Positions 9,482 through 17,686 are shown, counted from the stretch's first letter. The stretch: 64,000 nucleotides of DNA from Flavobacterium erciyesense (GCF_018069925.1 NZ_JAGPXB010000007.1:1-64000); one strand, 5' to 3'. The notes: generated from the letters alone by a model not told the origin. Program-made: numbers and translations.

Positions 9482-10114
9482 ATGAAAAAATCAATTCTCT
9501 TTTTAACATTACTATTGTTTACCTGTTTCGTTGTCCATTCACAAACCTTTGAAGGCAAAATTGTTTATCAAAACAATATTAAAAGTAAATTACCCAATGT
9601 AACTGATGCTCAATTTGCAGCAATGATGGGCAATACAATGGAGTATTACATAAAAAATGGTGATTATAAAACGATTTCTAATGGTAGCTTACTGCAATCT
9701 CAAAATTACATTAATTCCGAAAATAAACTGTATACAAAAATGGCTAACTCCGAAACATTTATGTGGAATGATGGCGCTACTAACCCCGACGAAGTACTCA
9801 AGGTAGAAATTAATAAAGCAGTTACTACTGTAGCAGGCCATAGCTGTGATGAAGTAATTTTAACCTGCAAAAGCGGTATTCAAAAATATTACTACAATGC
9901 CAAAATAGCTGTAGATGCTGATAAATTTGTGAATCATAAATTTGGAAATTGGTATGCCTTTGTATCGCAATCAAAAGCATTGCCACTAAAGTACACCATT
10001 GAAAACCCTCAATTTTCAATGGAAGTAACTGCAACTAGTGTTGAAAACATAGTTTTAGAACCTAGTTTTTTTGCTTTACCAGCAAATGCAAAAACGGCTA
10101 AAAATCCGTATTAA
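9482..10114 (+). CDS. Secreted GLPGLI/DUF4412-like protein
   Basis: A 210-residue protein with a clear signal peptide (MKKSILFLTLLLFTCFVVHS, cleaved near residue 20). The mature part begins TFEGKIVYQN and is a series of beta strands with a Met-rich stretch (AAMMGNTMEYY), a Cys pair (CDEVILTC) and SKALPLKYTI. The start and overall pattern resemble DUF4412/GLPGLI periplasmic proteins of Bacteroidetes, whose function is unknown. It stands alone, with divergent and convergent neighbours. Family assignment is by eye. Confidence 0.65.
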   Translation: MKKSILFLTLLLFTCFVVHSQTFEGKIVYQNNIKSKLPNVTDAQFAAMMGNTMEYYIKNGDYKTISNGSLLQSQNYINSENKLYTKMANSETFMWNDGATNPDEVLKVEINKAVTTVAGHSCDEVILTCKSGIQKYYYNAKIAVDADKFVNHKFGNWYAFVSQSKALPLKYTIENPQFSMEVTATSVENIVLEPSFFALPANAKTAKNPY

Positions 10115-10224
10115 AACGTTATAAAATAATGCTTTCGCAATACAAAAAAAGTCGCACTGCTTTTGATGCTATAAGAACTGTAAAAAAACAAGGTACTGCT
10201 TATTTTTTCTTTACACATAATTAA

Positions 10225-10263
10225 AAAATGCCCCAATTAATATTTTACTTTTTGTGGCATTTT
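10225..10263. terminator. Bidirectional terminator hairpin
   Basis: AAAATGCCCCAA (from 10225) pairs with TTGTGGCATTTT (to 10263) with one mismatch. The structure has A-rich and T-rich flanks and lies between the convergent genes ending at 10114 and 10311. Confidence 0.55.
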
Positions 10264-10310
10264 CTTGTTTTAAACAAATTTATTTATTGCTGCCGAGAGG
10301 TTGGGTTATA

Positions 10311-10694
10311 TTATAAAAAGATTCCATCAACATAATACCAAAAACCACCTTCGTAGGCAAAGGTAGATCGTTCGTGATGTACGCACAATATTTGCTCTTC
10401 ATTGCGATACCACGCTTTAAACTCAATAACGGTGGCTGTTGCGCTTATAATTTGTAATTCAATCCACTCGTTTTTGGTGGCCCATTCAAGTAACTCAGTC
10501 TTACAATAAAGTTTTCTTTGGGTTTCGTGTGTTGTTGACAATAAATAATCGGCGTTGTGCAAAGCATAGGCACTATATCGAGAACGCATCAAGGCCTCGG
10601 CAGTATTTGCTTTTGAATGGTCTAAATGTGCCAATTGACAACACTTACAGTAGGTTTTACCAGAGCAACAAGGACACAAATCGTCAGTTTTCAT
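10311..10694 (-). CDS. YchJ-family protein (SEC-C zinc motif plus NTF2-like fold)
   Basis: A 127-residue protein of the YchJ/UPF0225 family. The N-terminal SEC-C-type metal site is CPCCSGKTYCKCC (7-19). The conserved family block ALMRSRYSAYALHNADYLL follows, then an NTF2-like domain with WIELQII and FWYYVDG. It is slightly shorter than the E. coli protein because there is no second C-terminal SEC-C motif. The molecular role is not established. It lies 7 bp downstream of a small acidic gene, and possibly of a second small gene before that, so these likely form one transcript. Confidence 0.85.
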   Translation of the reverse strand: MKTDDLCPCCSGKTYCKCCQLAHLDHSKANTAEALMRSRYSAYALHNADYLLSTTHETQRKLYCKTELLEWATKNEWIELQIISATATVIEFKAWYRNEEQILCVHHERSTFAYEGGFWYYVDGIFL

Positions 10695-10701
10695 TCCTGT
10701 C

Positions 10702-10944
10702 CTAATTTATTTGTGAACTCGAATCATTAAAACTAACAATTTTTTGCTGCAATTGATTCAGCAAAACTTGGTATTTACTAATTTCAATTAGATCATCGTC
10801 TTCATCAGAATAGTCGAGTAATTCATCCAGTTCGTCACTTACATCTGCTAAAGTTAATAAGGCTTCTTGTGCATTCTTTACAGCGATACAATCAATAATA
10901 TGCTGTACACTTTTTTTTATATCTTCAAATTTAGGATTTTCCAT
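10702..10944 (-). CDS. Small acidic conserved hypothetical protein
   Basis: An 80-residue acidic, helix-rich protein with a run of Asp/Glu (DELDELLDYSDEDDDLIEI, about 37-55). No signal peptide, membrane segment or known motif was found. It sits 7 bp upstream of the YchJ-family gene and 18 bp downstream of a small basic gene, which suggests a co-transcribed group. Coding status rests on operon-like spacing and protein-like composition. Function unknown. Confidence 0.6.
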   Translation of the reverse strand: MENPKFEDIKKSVQHIIDCIAVKNAQEALLTLADVSDELDELLDYSDEDDDLIEISKYQVLLNQLQQKIVSFNDSSSQIN

Positions 10945-10962
10945 TTTTATTTGCTGTTAACC

Positions 10963-11148
10963 TTATTCTTGACTGTTTTTATCCTCATTAAATTTCTTGG
11001 TAATTTGCTTCAACTTTTCTTTTCTAGCAATTACGGCTTGCTTTGCTTTGTCCTGCGCTTTGTGCAATTTATCATTGTGTTTTTTGATATTGCGTTCGTT
11101 ATTTCTTCCCACAATTTGTAGTTTATTTATTTTCAATTCTGGTGACAA
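10963..11148 (-). CDS. Possible small basic coiled-coil protein
   Basis: A 61-residue Lys/Glu-rich frame (KLHKAQDKAKQAVIARKEKL and so on) with strong helix and coiled-coil character. The only usable start is TTG at 11148: an in-frame stop lies three codons upstream and there is no internal ATG. It precedes the small acidic gene by 18 bp on the same strand. Overlapping plus-strand frames are Cys/Phe/Leu-rich and look like shadows of it. Moderately convincing; it might be shorter or non-coding. Confidence 0.4.
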   Translation of the reverse strand: MSPELKINKLQIVGRNNERNIKKHNDKLHKAQDKAKQAVIARKEKLKQITKKFNEDKNSQE

Positions 11149-11355
11149 AGTTCGGCTTTATTGTTCAAACAGAATTGTTTTTTTAACATTGTTTCAACTT
11201 AATTTATTTTGTTACCTACAAATACAATTGATTTTCAATTATTTAAATAAAAAATTTTAAATGTTACATGATTTTAGATTAATCAAATATTAAAATATTT
11301 AAAAATTACTTTTTTATTCCTACAAAACAGTCGTCAGAAAATTTAATTCTCTATC

Positions 11356-11389
11356 TTGCATGACATAATAGATATTTTTCTTATCTTTA
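11356..11389 (+). promoter_or_regulatory. Possible promoter of the CHASE/PAS kinase operon
   Basis: TTG at 11356-11358 and TATCTTTA at 11382-11389 (one base off TAnnTTTG) are 23 nt apart, about 40 bp before the ATG at 11431. Confidence 0.3.
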
Positions 11390-11430
11390 GTTGCTGAATG
11401 CCTAGGCTTTGTTAACATATCTTTAAATAC

Positions 11431-14277
11431 ATGAACTTTGACAAAAAACACAATAAGCTCATTACTTGGTTTTTAGAAAGACCTGTTAGCACCAGCCTTC
11501 TAACATTTTTGCTTTTGACGGTTTTGGCAGCTTACGTTGTGCATCAGCAATACCAATTATTAAAAGAGCATGACCAAAAAGAAATGAACAATATCCTTCA
11601 GGTTGTGCATCAAAACATTGAGCAATCTCTTAAAAATTATACCACAACAACACTCACTTTGGCGCTTTCGATAGATGATGAAGGAATTCCCAAAGATTTC
11701 GAGTACGTAAGCCGACGATTAATAGAATCTAACAAATCGATATTCGCTGTACAATTGGTGCCCAATGGAGTAATTAAATATCTTTATCCTTTAGAGAAGA
11801 ACAAAGCAGCGCTTAATGTAAATATATTAACAGACCCTTATTTAAAAAATGAAGCCCTACGTTCTATTGCAAACCGTAAAATTTATTTTGCAGGGCCTTT
11901 GAAATTGCGCCAAGGTGGTTTAGGAATTGTAGGGCGTTTTCCTATTTTTTACAAAAATAAATTCTGGGGATTTTCTGCTGTAGTTATCAAATTAGATACC
12001 TTTTTAGATGTTTCAGGGATCAAAAATATTGATAATTCAAAATATTATTTTCAATTCTCAAAATTTGACACTACACTCAAAAAAGAAGTTTTCTATTTGC
12101 CGAATGCAAATGATGACTTTTCGAAACATTATAATATTTCAACTAGAATATCAGATGGAGACTGGAAATTATACCTAATTTCCAAAAATAAAAATTCTTT
12201 GTATTCCCAAATTCTAATTCCTGGTATTATAGGGGTTATCCTTGCTGCTATGCTCAGTTTTTTATTGTACAGATTACTGCATTTACCAAGAGAATTGCGG
12301 TCTTTAGTTACTATGCAAGCAACCAAATTATTAGACTCTGAAATTAAATTCCGATCTATTTTTGATCAAGCAGCGCTCGGTATTGCTCATGTAGATGCCA
12401 ATTCTGGAAATTTTATTGAAATTAACAACCAATTTTGCTCCATATTGGGTTACTCGCAGCAAGAAATGAAAGAAAAAAACTTTCAAAACATTACGCATCC
12501 TGAAGATTTGGCATTAGATTTACACATGTTGGAGAAATTAATGAACGGTCAAATAAATGAATATGCTGTAGAAAAAAGATATTTTACCAAAAGCGGAACA
12601 ATTGTTTGGATGCATTTGACCGTTTCACCTTTACTTAGAAAAGAGAAAAAATTAAACTCGGTTATTTCAATTGTAGAAGATATTTCACAAAAAAAAGAAG
12701 CTGAATTTTTAATTAAAAAAAATGAAACTCGCTTTAAAAGTCTTTTTGATGATTCTCCTTTACCATTACGAGAAGAGGACTTTTCTGCTATTAAACACTA
12801 TTTGAAAGAAAATAATCTTTACAAAAAAAACAAAACACTGTTAGTTGAATTTTTCAAAAACAATCAAGACGTTGTCAATACTTGCTACTCTTTGATCAAA
12901 ATGATTAACATTAACAAGGCCTGCCTTAAATTGTACAAAGTAAAAACCAAAGAAGAATTAACCTTGCACCAAGCAGCTTTACAAAACACCTATTCACATC
13001 AACATTTCATAGAAAGCTTAATTGCTATATCTCAAGGCAAAAAACAGTTTGCTATTGATACTCAAATGAGAAACGCAGAAGGCGAACTTAGAGATATAAA
13101 TTTAAGATGGAACGTTATTAAAGGAAACAAAAAAAGTTTTGAGCGCGTAATTGTTTCTAGTGAAGATATTACCGAACGACTTATTTCTGATAAAATCATC
13201 CTCGAAACCAAACAAAAAGTAGAATCGTTAATCAATACCATTGATGGAATTGTATGGGAATGTGACGCTAGCACTTTGACATTTAATTTTGTAAGTCAAA
13301 AAGTAGAAGACATATTAGGTTATACACCCGAGGAATGGTTGTCAAAGCCTTCTTTTTGGCAAGAACATATCTATCAAGAAGATATAGATTGGGTACAAGA
13401 ATATTGTCAAACAAAAACCTTACAACGTGAAGATCATGACTTTGAATACCGCATGATAGCCAAAGATGGTACTGTAGTATGGCTAAGGGATATTGTCAAC
13501 ATTATCTATGAAAACGGAAAAGCTGTTAGTTTGCGCGGTATCATGATTGATATCACTAAAACAAAGCAAGCGCAAGATGAATTAAATAATTCGTTCACCA
13601 TAGTAAGCGAACAAAATAAACGATTACTTAATTTCTCTTATATCGTTTCACATAATTTACGATCGCATACTAGCAATATAGCCTCTGTTATAGCATTGAT
13701 AGAATCGTCAGAATCCGAGAAGGAACGCCAAGAAATGATGGAATTATTAAAGTCTGCTAGCGATTCCTTAAACGAAACCATGTTGCATTTGAATGAGGTA
13801 ATTAATATTCGAAATAATATCGGACTGATATCTGAAACCGTAAATTTAAAAGAGTATGTCGGTAGAGCAGCTACTATATTATCCGATGAAATCTCAACAC
13901 AAAATGTTATCTTTCAAAATCAAATTCCAGACAACGTTTTAATTAAATACAATCCGGCATATTTAGAGAGTATATTATTTAATTTAATATCTAATTCCAT
14001 TCGATACCGAGATCATTCGCGTCAACCTCTGATTGCAGTTAGCCTGCATGAAGAAAATAAAAAGAAAGTAATTCAAATTACAGATAATGGAATCGGAATT
14101 GATTTGGTTAAAAACGCAGATAAAATTTTTGGTATGTACAAAACTTTTACCTCACATGCCGATGCTCGAGGAATTGGCTTATTCATAACAAAAAACCAAA
14201 TTGATGCAATGGGTGGAAACATTACAGTAGAAAGTGAACCAAATATTGGTACAACATTTAAAATTTATATAAAATGA
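11431..14277 (+). CDS. CHASE- and PAS-domain sensor histidine kinase
   Basis: A 948-residue membrane sensor kinase. A transmembrane helix at about 17-35 is followed by an extracytoplasmic CHASE domain (about 60-225; typical LVPNGVIKYLYPLEKN, AGPLKLRQGGLGIVGR and FWGFSAVVIKL blocks) and a second transmembrane helix at about 263-283. PAS/PAC units lie at about 308-425, a more divergent one at 430-590, and a PAS-fold unit at 595-718. The kinase core has the H-box YIVSHNLRSH (His741) and an ATPase domain with N-box (NLISNSIRY), ITDNGIGID and GIGLFITKNQ. CHASE domains sense small extracellular ligands; the ligand here is unknown. The stop codon overlaps the start of the next gene (ATGA), so the two are translationally coupled. 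Confidence 0.9.
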   Translation: MNFDKKHNKLITWFLERPVSTSLLTFLLLTVLAAYVVHQQYQLLKEHDQKEMNNILQVVHQNIEQSLKNYTTTTLTLALSIDDEGIPKDFEYVSRRLIESNKSIFAVQLVPNGVIKYLYPLEKNKAALNVNILTDPYLKNEALRSIANRKIYFAGPLKLRQGGLGIVGRFPIFYKNKFWGFSAVVIKLDTFLDVSGIKNIDNSKYYFQFSKFDTTLKKEVFYLPNANDDFSKHYNISTRISDGDWKLYLISKNKNSLYSQILIPGIIGVILAAMLSFLLYRLLHLPRELRSLVTMQATKLLDSEIKFRSIFDQAALGIAHVDANSGNFIEINNQFCSILGYSQQEMKEKNFQNITHPEDLALDLHMLEKLMNGQINEYAVEKRYFTKSGTIVWMHLTVSPLLRKEKKLNSVISIVEDISQKKEAEFLIKKNETRFKSLFDDSPLPLREEDFSAIKHYLKENNLYKKNKTLLVEFFKNNQDVVNTCYSLIKMININKACLKLYKVKTKEELTLHQAALQNTYSHQHFIESLIAISQGKKQFAIDTQMRNAEGELRDINLRWNVIKGNKKSFERVIVSSEDITERLISDKIILETKQKVESLINTIDGIVWECDASTLTFNFVSQKVEDILGYTPEEWLSKPSFWQEHIYQEDIDWVQEYCQTKTLQREDHDFEYRMIAKDGTVVWLRDIVNIIYENGKAVSLRGIMIDITKTKQAQDELNNSFTIVSEQNKRLLNFSYIVSHNLRSHTSNIASVIALIESSESEKERQEMMELLKSASDSLNETMLHLNEVINIRNNIGLISETVNLKEYVGRAATILSDEISTQNVIFQNQIPDNVLIKYNPAYLESILFNLISNSIRYRDHSRQPLIAVSLHEENKKKVIQITDNGIGIDLVKNADKIFGMYKTFTSHADARGIGLFITKNQIDAMGGNITVESEPNIGTTFKIYIK

Positions 14278-14675
14278 TCACAAAAAAATCAATATGGATT
14301 GTAGATGACGACCCAATTTATCAAATTATCGCCAATAAAATAATCCAGAGATCTGATATGTTTTCAGAGGTAACAACCTTTAAAAATGGCAGAGAAGCAA
14401 TGAACATTGTGCATCAAGTTTTAGAAAACAAAAATACAATTCCTGACATTATTTTACTGGATATCAACATGCCTGTAATGGACGGTTGGGAATTTATGGA
14501 AGAACTAACGGCAATAAAACCACAAATTCAAAAAGAATTTTCGGTTTACATTGTTAGTTCTTCTATTGCGGTAGAAGACAAAAGCAAATCGAAAAAATAT
14601 AATGACATTTTGGGTTACCTTTCTAAACCAATATCAGTTAATGACCTTCTATTAATTGCTTTAAAAGACGAGTAG
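14274..14675 (+). CDS. Single-domain CheY-like response regulator
   Basis: A 133-residue receiver domain without an output domain. The acidic cluster is DDD (11-13), the phospho-acceptor Asp63 lies in LLDINMPVMDGW, the switch Ser is in YIVSSS (92-97) and the conserved Lys118 is in GYLSKP. It overlaps the CHASE/PAS kinase gene by 4 bp, so it is very probably that kinase's partner. With no output domain it should act by protein-protein contact or as a phosphorelay intermediate. Confidence 0.92.
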   Translation: MITKKSIWIVDDDPIYQIIANKIIQRSDMFSEVTTFKNGREAMNIVHQVLENKNTIPDIILLDINMPVMDGWEFMEELTAIKPQIQKEFSVYIVSSSIAVEDKSKSKKYNDILGYLSKPISVNDLLLIALKDE

Positions 14676-14696
14676 TTGTATTTTGCAAAGATAAAG

Positions 14697-14730
14697 CGAA
14701 GTTTAGCTCTCTAGCTTCACTTCGTTTTTT
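14697..14730. terminator. Bidirectional terminator overlapping a stop codon
   Basis: CGAAGT (14697-14702) pairs with ACTTCG (14719-14724) and an inner AGCT/AGCT pair extends the stem. Six T follow on the plus strand. It lies between convergent genes and covers the last codons of the minus-strand gene ending at 14703. Confidence 0.6.
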
Positions 14731-15257
14731 ATTTCATCTAACCCTTTATCTGTTTCAATTAACCTTGTAATTATTTTTTTTCGCAGTAGATCAATGTCTT
14801 CCTCATCAAAATATTTAGACCAAGATTCCAATTCAAACAAGTTACGAACTTGTTTGATACGTTTTCTTGTATCTAGACTATTCCTTACTACTGCTTTTTT
14901 ATCATATAAAGGATTATTAATATGCTGATATTGCACCGTTTTTGTTTCAAAATTAGCTTCTAAATAATATAATTTATCTGTTGCATTATCCGGATAGAAG
15001 GAATCCCATTTAGCAAAACCAAGCTTTCTTTTTGATACTGACTCAGGATTCATCGGTTCTAAACGCCACTTACTATTTGCAAGCCGCCCCCAATGATTAG
15101 AATAGCGATACATCCCTTCTTTAGTGTAATAATAGGTACTACCTGCTTTGCTTTCGTATTGAATTTTTAAATTATCAATAGCTGTCAATTCAACTTCGGT
15201 AAAAATACAAAAAGTATTTTTAAATGATCCGGGACGTGGTTTAAAATTAGAATTCAT
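14703..15257 (-). CDS. Hypothetical cytoplasmic protein
   Basis: A 184-residue protein beginning MNSNFKPRPGSFKN. It has many aromatic residues in the first half (STYYYTKEGMYRYSNHWGRL) and a charged helical C-terminus; no signal peptide or membrane segment. I do not recognise the family. An in-frame ATG at 15311 would add 18 hydrophobic residues, but a consensus -7 element sits at 15262-15269, inside that extension, so I chose the ATG at 15257. This makes the predicted mRNA leaderless or nearly so. Confidence 0.7.
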   Translation of the reverse strand: MNSNFKPRPGSFKNTFCIFTEVELTAIDNLKIQYESKAGSTYYYTKEGMYRYSNHWGRLANSKWRLEPMNPESVSKRKLGFAKWDSFYPDNATDKLYYLEANFETKTVQYQHINNPLYDKKAVVRNSLDTRKRIKQVRNLFELESWSKYFDEEDIDLLRKKIITRLIETDKGLDEIKNEVKLES

Positions 15258-15261
15258 ACTA

Positions 15262-15269
15262 CAAAGGTA
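15262..15269 (-). promoter_or_regulatory. -7 element of the hypothetical gene; predicts a leaderless mRNA
   Basis: On the minus strand TACCTTTG is a full TAnnTTTG match ending only four bases before the ATG at 15257. Transcription usually starts about 5-7 nt downstream of this element, that is at the ATG itself. No TTG is found at the -33 position. Confidence 0.5.
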
Positions 15270-15310
15270 CACACATCTTATAAAATAAAACAGAGCTAAG
15301 GATATTTGCA

Positions 15311-15318
15311 TAACTTTG
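15311..15318 (+). promoter_or_regulatory. -7 element of the small gene at 15344
   Basis: TAACTTTG matches TAnnTTTG. Transcription would start near 15324, giving a leader of about 20 nt. It is divergent from the -7 element at 15262-15269, 41 bp away. Confidence 0.45.
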
Positions 15319-15343
15319 CAACCTGAAAATTAAAAATTACAAC

Positions 15344-15589
15344 ATGACAAAATCTCAAGACGATAAGATATTACAAAAAGGAATTTACACCGGAATCATG
15401 GAGAAAGACGATAAAAATAACTTTTTTTGCGGCATTTATCTCCTTGATTATAAAATGGCTTTGAAACACACATTGGGAGAATTAATTACCATCAAATCTG
15501 TAATTGAAAACCCAAGTGATATCAGTCATGGACAGTATCCTAAAAAGTCAAAAAACTTTGACAAAGCCAATCATAAACCACAACAGTAA
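15344..15589 (+). CDS. Small hypothetical protein
   Basis: An 81-residue soluble protein with a central hydrophobic segment (FFCGIYLLDYKMALKHTLGE) and a Lys/Asn/Gln-rich tail. No known motif, signal or membrane helix. A good -7 element 26 bp upstream of the ATG supports it being a real gene. Function unknown. The following J-domain gene has its own promoter-like motif, so this one may be monocistronic. Confidence 0.6.
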   Translation: MTKSQDDKILQKGIYTGIMEKDDKNNFFCGIYLLDYKMALKHTLGELITIKSVIENPSDISHGQYPKKSKNFDKANHKPQQ

Positions 15590-15649
15590 AGAAAACTAAA
15601 CTTTTACAGTAATTTTTGAGGTGACAAACGTCAAAAATAAAAAAAAGTG

Positions 15650-15657
15650 TACCTTTG
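15650..15657 (+). promoter_or_regulatory. -7 element of the J-domain/KTSC gene
   Basis: TACCTTTG is a full TAnnTTTG match. It predicts a 5' leader of about 63 nt before the ATG at 15726. Confidence 0.45.
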
Positions 15658-15725
15658 CAAAAAATTGTCGATTTTGAAATCAAGACCTATTCATTTCATC
15701 TTAAAAGACAAGTAGTTACATATTT

Positions 15726-16166
15726 ATGAAAAAAATAGTTGAATACCGCAAATTGCTTAATGTAGACAAAACTGCAGAGCTGAAAGATTTAAAAACCATT
15801 TATCGCAACGCGATGAAAGAAGCACATCCTGATAAGTTTCAAGGTGACGAAGCTGGATTGAAAGCAGCAGAAGAAAACAGTAAGAAGATTATTGAAGCTT
15901 ACCATTTCCTTGTTAGTATCAACCCAGAAACTATCAAAGCTAATTTACCTGAGTATACTGAAACTATTTCTACTTCAACTATTACAGATTACAAATTTGT
16001 TGACGGTAGATTAATCATTAATTTCTCTAACGGTAGTGTTTACGAATACATTAGCGTACCTAAAGCAACTTATGTAAAAATGGTAAATGCTGACTCACCA
16101 GGTCGTTTTGCTAAAAGACACATTTTAAATGCTTATACTTGGAGAAAAACAACAAACCAAGACTAA
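15726..16166 (+). CDS. J-domain/KTSC-domain fusion protein
   Basis: A 146-residue cytoplasmic protein in two parts. Residues 3-65 form a DnaJ-type J domain with the diagnostic His34-Pro35-Asp36 tripeptide between helices II and III. Residues about 88-142 match the KTSC domain (FVDGRLIINFSNGSVYEYIS then SPGRFAKRHI). Known: J domains stimulate the Hsp70 (DnaK) ATPase; KTSC is a small domain found alone or next to lysyl-tRNA synthetase-related proteins, function unclear. There is no Gly/Phe or zinc-finger region, so it is not a canonical DnaJ. I infer a dedicated co-chaperone for a KTSC-bound client. Confidence 0.85.
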   Translation: MKKIVEYRKLLNVDKTAELKDLKTIYRNAMKEAHPDKFQGDEAGLKAAEENSKKIIEAYHFLVSINPETIKANLPEYTETISTSTITDYKFVDGRLIINFSNGSVYEYISVPKATYVKMVNADSPGRFAKRHILNAYTWRKTTNQD

Positions 16167-16188
16167 GGTTTACATATCAATATATAAA

Positions 16189-16224
16189 AGGCATTCTTGT
16201 TTCAAATAAGAATGCTTTTTTTTT
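16189..16224 (+). terminator. Rho-independent terminator
   Basis: GCATTCTT (16191-16198) pairs perfectly with AAGAATGC (16208-16215) and is followed by nine T. It ends the J-domain/KTSC transcript. Confidence 0.8.
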
Positions 16225-16345
16225 GGTTATAAATTGTGATTTCTAAAGCATACAATTTGATAATTTGACTTTTAGATACAGAATAAATAGTGAATTATAA
16301 CAAAAAATTAGGTTGAAAAATTATTTTTATTTTACAATTTTTAAA

Positions 16346-16353
16346 TACTTTTG
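16346..16353 (+). promoter_or_regulatory. -7 element of the DUF4369 lipoprotein gene
   Basis: TACTTTTG matches TAnnTTTG and predicts a leader of about 22 nt before the ATG at 16382. Confidence 0.45.
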
Positions 16354-16381
16354 CAACCATAACTCAATTAACTAATTAATA

Positions 16382-17146
16382 ATGAAAAAAATAATTTTAT
16401 TACTTTCAGCAGCTCTTGTTTTTATTTCATGTAGTAAAGTAGGAAAAGATGAGTACTTAATTACTGGAACTGCAAAAGGAATTGACAATGGCAAAACAAT
16501 CATTTTAGAAACTCAAGATGTTACTGGAATGATGTTGGCAAAAGATACTGTAAAAGTTGAAAACGGTAAGTTTGAAATGAAAGGTAACATTACAGAACCT
16601 GCTTTTTATACACTTCAATTAGAAGGTGCACAAGCAAAAATTCCTTTTATTCTTGAAAATGCTGAAGTTGTAGTTGAAATTAACAAAGATAGCATCCAAA
16701 AATCAAAAGTTTCAGGAACGTATAACAATGACGAATACATGACTTTTAACGAAGAAATCACAAAAGTGCAAAAACCACTAATGGATTTCCAAACTAAAAA
16801 CATGGCTGCAATGCAAGCAGCACAACAAAAAAATGATCAAACTGTCATTAACCAATTGATGGGTGAATTTGCAAAGATTCAAGAAGACGTAACTGCAAAA
16901 TCAAAAGCAAAATACAACTCTTATGCTGAATCACACCCAAAATCATTCATTTCTGCTTTAATCGTGCAAGGTATGTTGAATGACCCTAGTATGGATGTAG
17001 CTAAAGCTGAAAAAATGTACAATGGTTTAGACGAATCATTGAAAAAAACAAAACCAGGTTTAGCTATCAAAACTAAATTGGCTGAAATGAAAGCTCCTGC
17101 TGCTGTTGGTGCAACTCCTGCTCCTGCTGCACCAGCTGCTAACTGA
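16382..17146 (+). CDS. DUF4369-type lipoprotein, N-terminal half of a TGA-interrupted thioredoxin protein
   Basis: As it stands this frame encodes 254 residues. It starts with a lipoprotein signal peptide (lipobox FISC, Cys17), then a DUF4369-like beta domain (about 25-115), a helical region (about 120-235) and an Ala/Pro-rich linker (APAAVGATPAPAAPAAN). It stops at TGA 17144-17146. The same frame then continues without another stop for 134 codons that encode a complete thioredoxin-like domain. In this family (Bacteroidetes TlpA/AhpC-TSA proteins with DUF4369) both halves belong to one envelope thiol-disulfide oxidoreductase of about 380-390 residues. So this is either a truncated product, a sequencing error, or a stop that is sometimes read through. 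Confidence 0.85.
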   Translation: MKKIILLLSAALVFISCSKVGKDEYLITGTAKGIDNGKTIILETQDVTGMMLAKDTVKVENGKFEMKGNITEPAFYTLQLEGAQAKIPFILENAEVVVEINKDSIQKSKVSGTYNNDEYMTFNEEITKVQKPLMDFQTKNMAAMQAAQQKNDQTVINQLMGEFAKIQEDVTAKSKAKYNSYAESHPKSFISALIVQGMLNDPSMDVAKAEKMYNGLDESLKKTKPGLAIKTKLAEMKAPAAVGATPAPAAPAAN

Positions 17147-17551
17147 AGAGCAGATTTTTCAGCACCTAATCCCGAAGGGAAAGTAATTTCCTTAAAAGAA
17201 AGCTTAGGAAAAGTAACTATCGTTGATTTTTGGGCGTCATGGTGCGGACCATGCCGAAGAGAGAATCCTAATGTAGTTGCACTTTACAAAGAACTCCATA
17301 GTAAAGGATTAAATATTGTTGGTGTTTCTTTAGATAAAGATGCTAAAGCATGGAAAGAAGCCATTGCAAAAGACAATTTAACTTGGACACACGTTTCCAA
17401 CTTAAAATTTTGGGATGAGCCAATAGCTGCACAGTACAAAGTACAATCGATACCAGCTACTTTTATACTAGATGCCTCTGGTAAAGTAGTTGCTAAAGAT
17501 CTTCGAGGCGATGCACTACGTGCAAAAGTTATCGAATTATTAAAGAAATAA
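17147..17551 (+). pseudogene. Thioredoxin/TlpA-like domain cut off by an in-frame TGA
   Basis: Directly after the TGA and in the same frame, 134 codons run to a TAA at 17549-17551. They encode RADFSAPNPEGK, then TIVDFWASWCGPCRREN with the WCGPC redox motif, the cis-Pro segment SIPATFIL and a helical end, which is a complete TlpA-like fold. No ATG lies near the beginning and there is no spacer, so independent translation is unlikely. The domain shows no frameshift or loss of key residues, so the interruption is recent, artefactual or tolerated. The terminator that fits the joint gene follows right after this TAA. Confidence 0.8.
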
Positions 17552-17572
17552 CGCTTGAAAAAGCAACATTTA

Positions 17573-17601
17573 AAAAAATCTCCTTCTTGGAGATTTTTTT
17601 A
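17573..17601 (+). terminator. Rho-independent terminator
   Basis: Perfect 11-bp stem (17573-17583 with 17589-17599) with a TTCTT loop and a run of T. It lies 21 bp after the TAA of the thioredoxin domain, which supports that TAA as the original gene end. Confidence 0.85.
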
Positions 17602-17656
17602 TTTTATTCACTACCAATACGTTAAAAAAAAGTACAAAATTAAGTTCATTTTTTGT

Positions 17657-17686
17657 TTGGAAACATCAAAACAGTTCCTATATTTG
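17657..17686 (+). promoter_or_regulatory. Consensus promoter of tRNA-Tyr
   Basis: TTG at 17657-17659, a 19-nt spacer and TATATTTG at 17679-17686 give a textbook Bacteroidetes promoter about 38 bp before the tRNA. Confidence 0.7.

Noticed and set aside
10867..11260. Plus-strand Phe/Leu/Cys-rich frames
   Set aside because: They are antisense to the small minus-strand genes, have compositions typical of shadow frames, and no promoter was seen.
17144..17146. TGA as a selenocysteine codon
   Set aside because: It falls in an Ala/Pro-rich linker, not at the redox site, and the WCGPC motif downstream already has both Cys. No SECIS-like hairpin is evident right after it.
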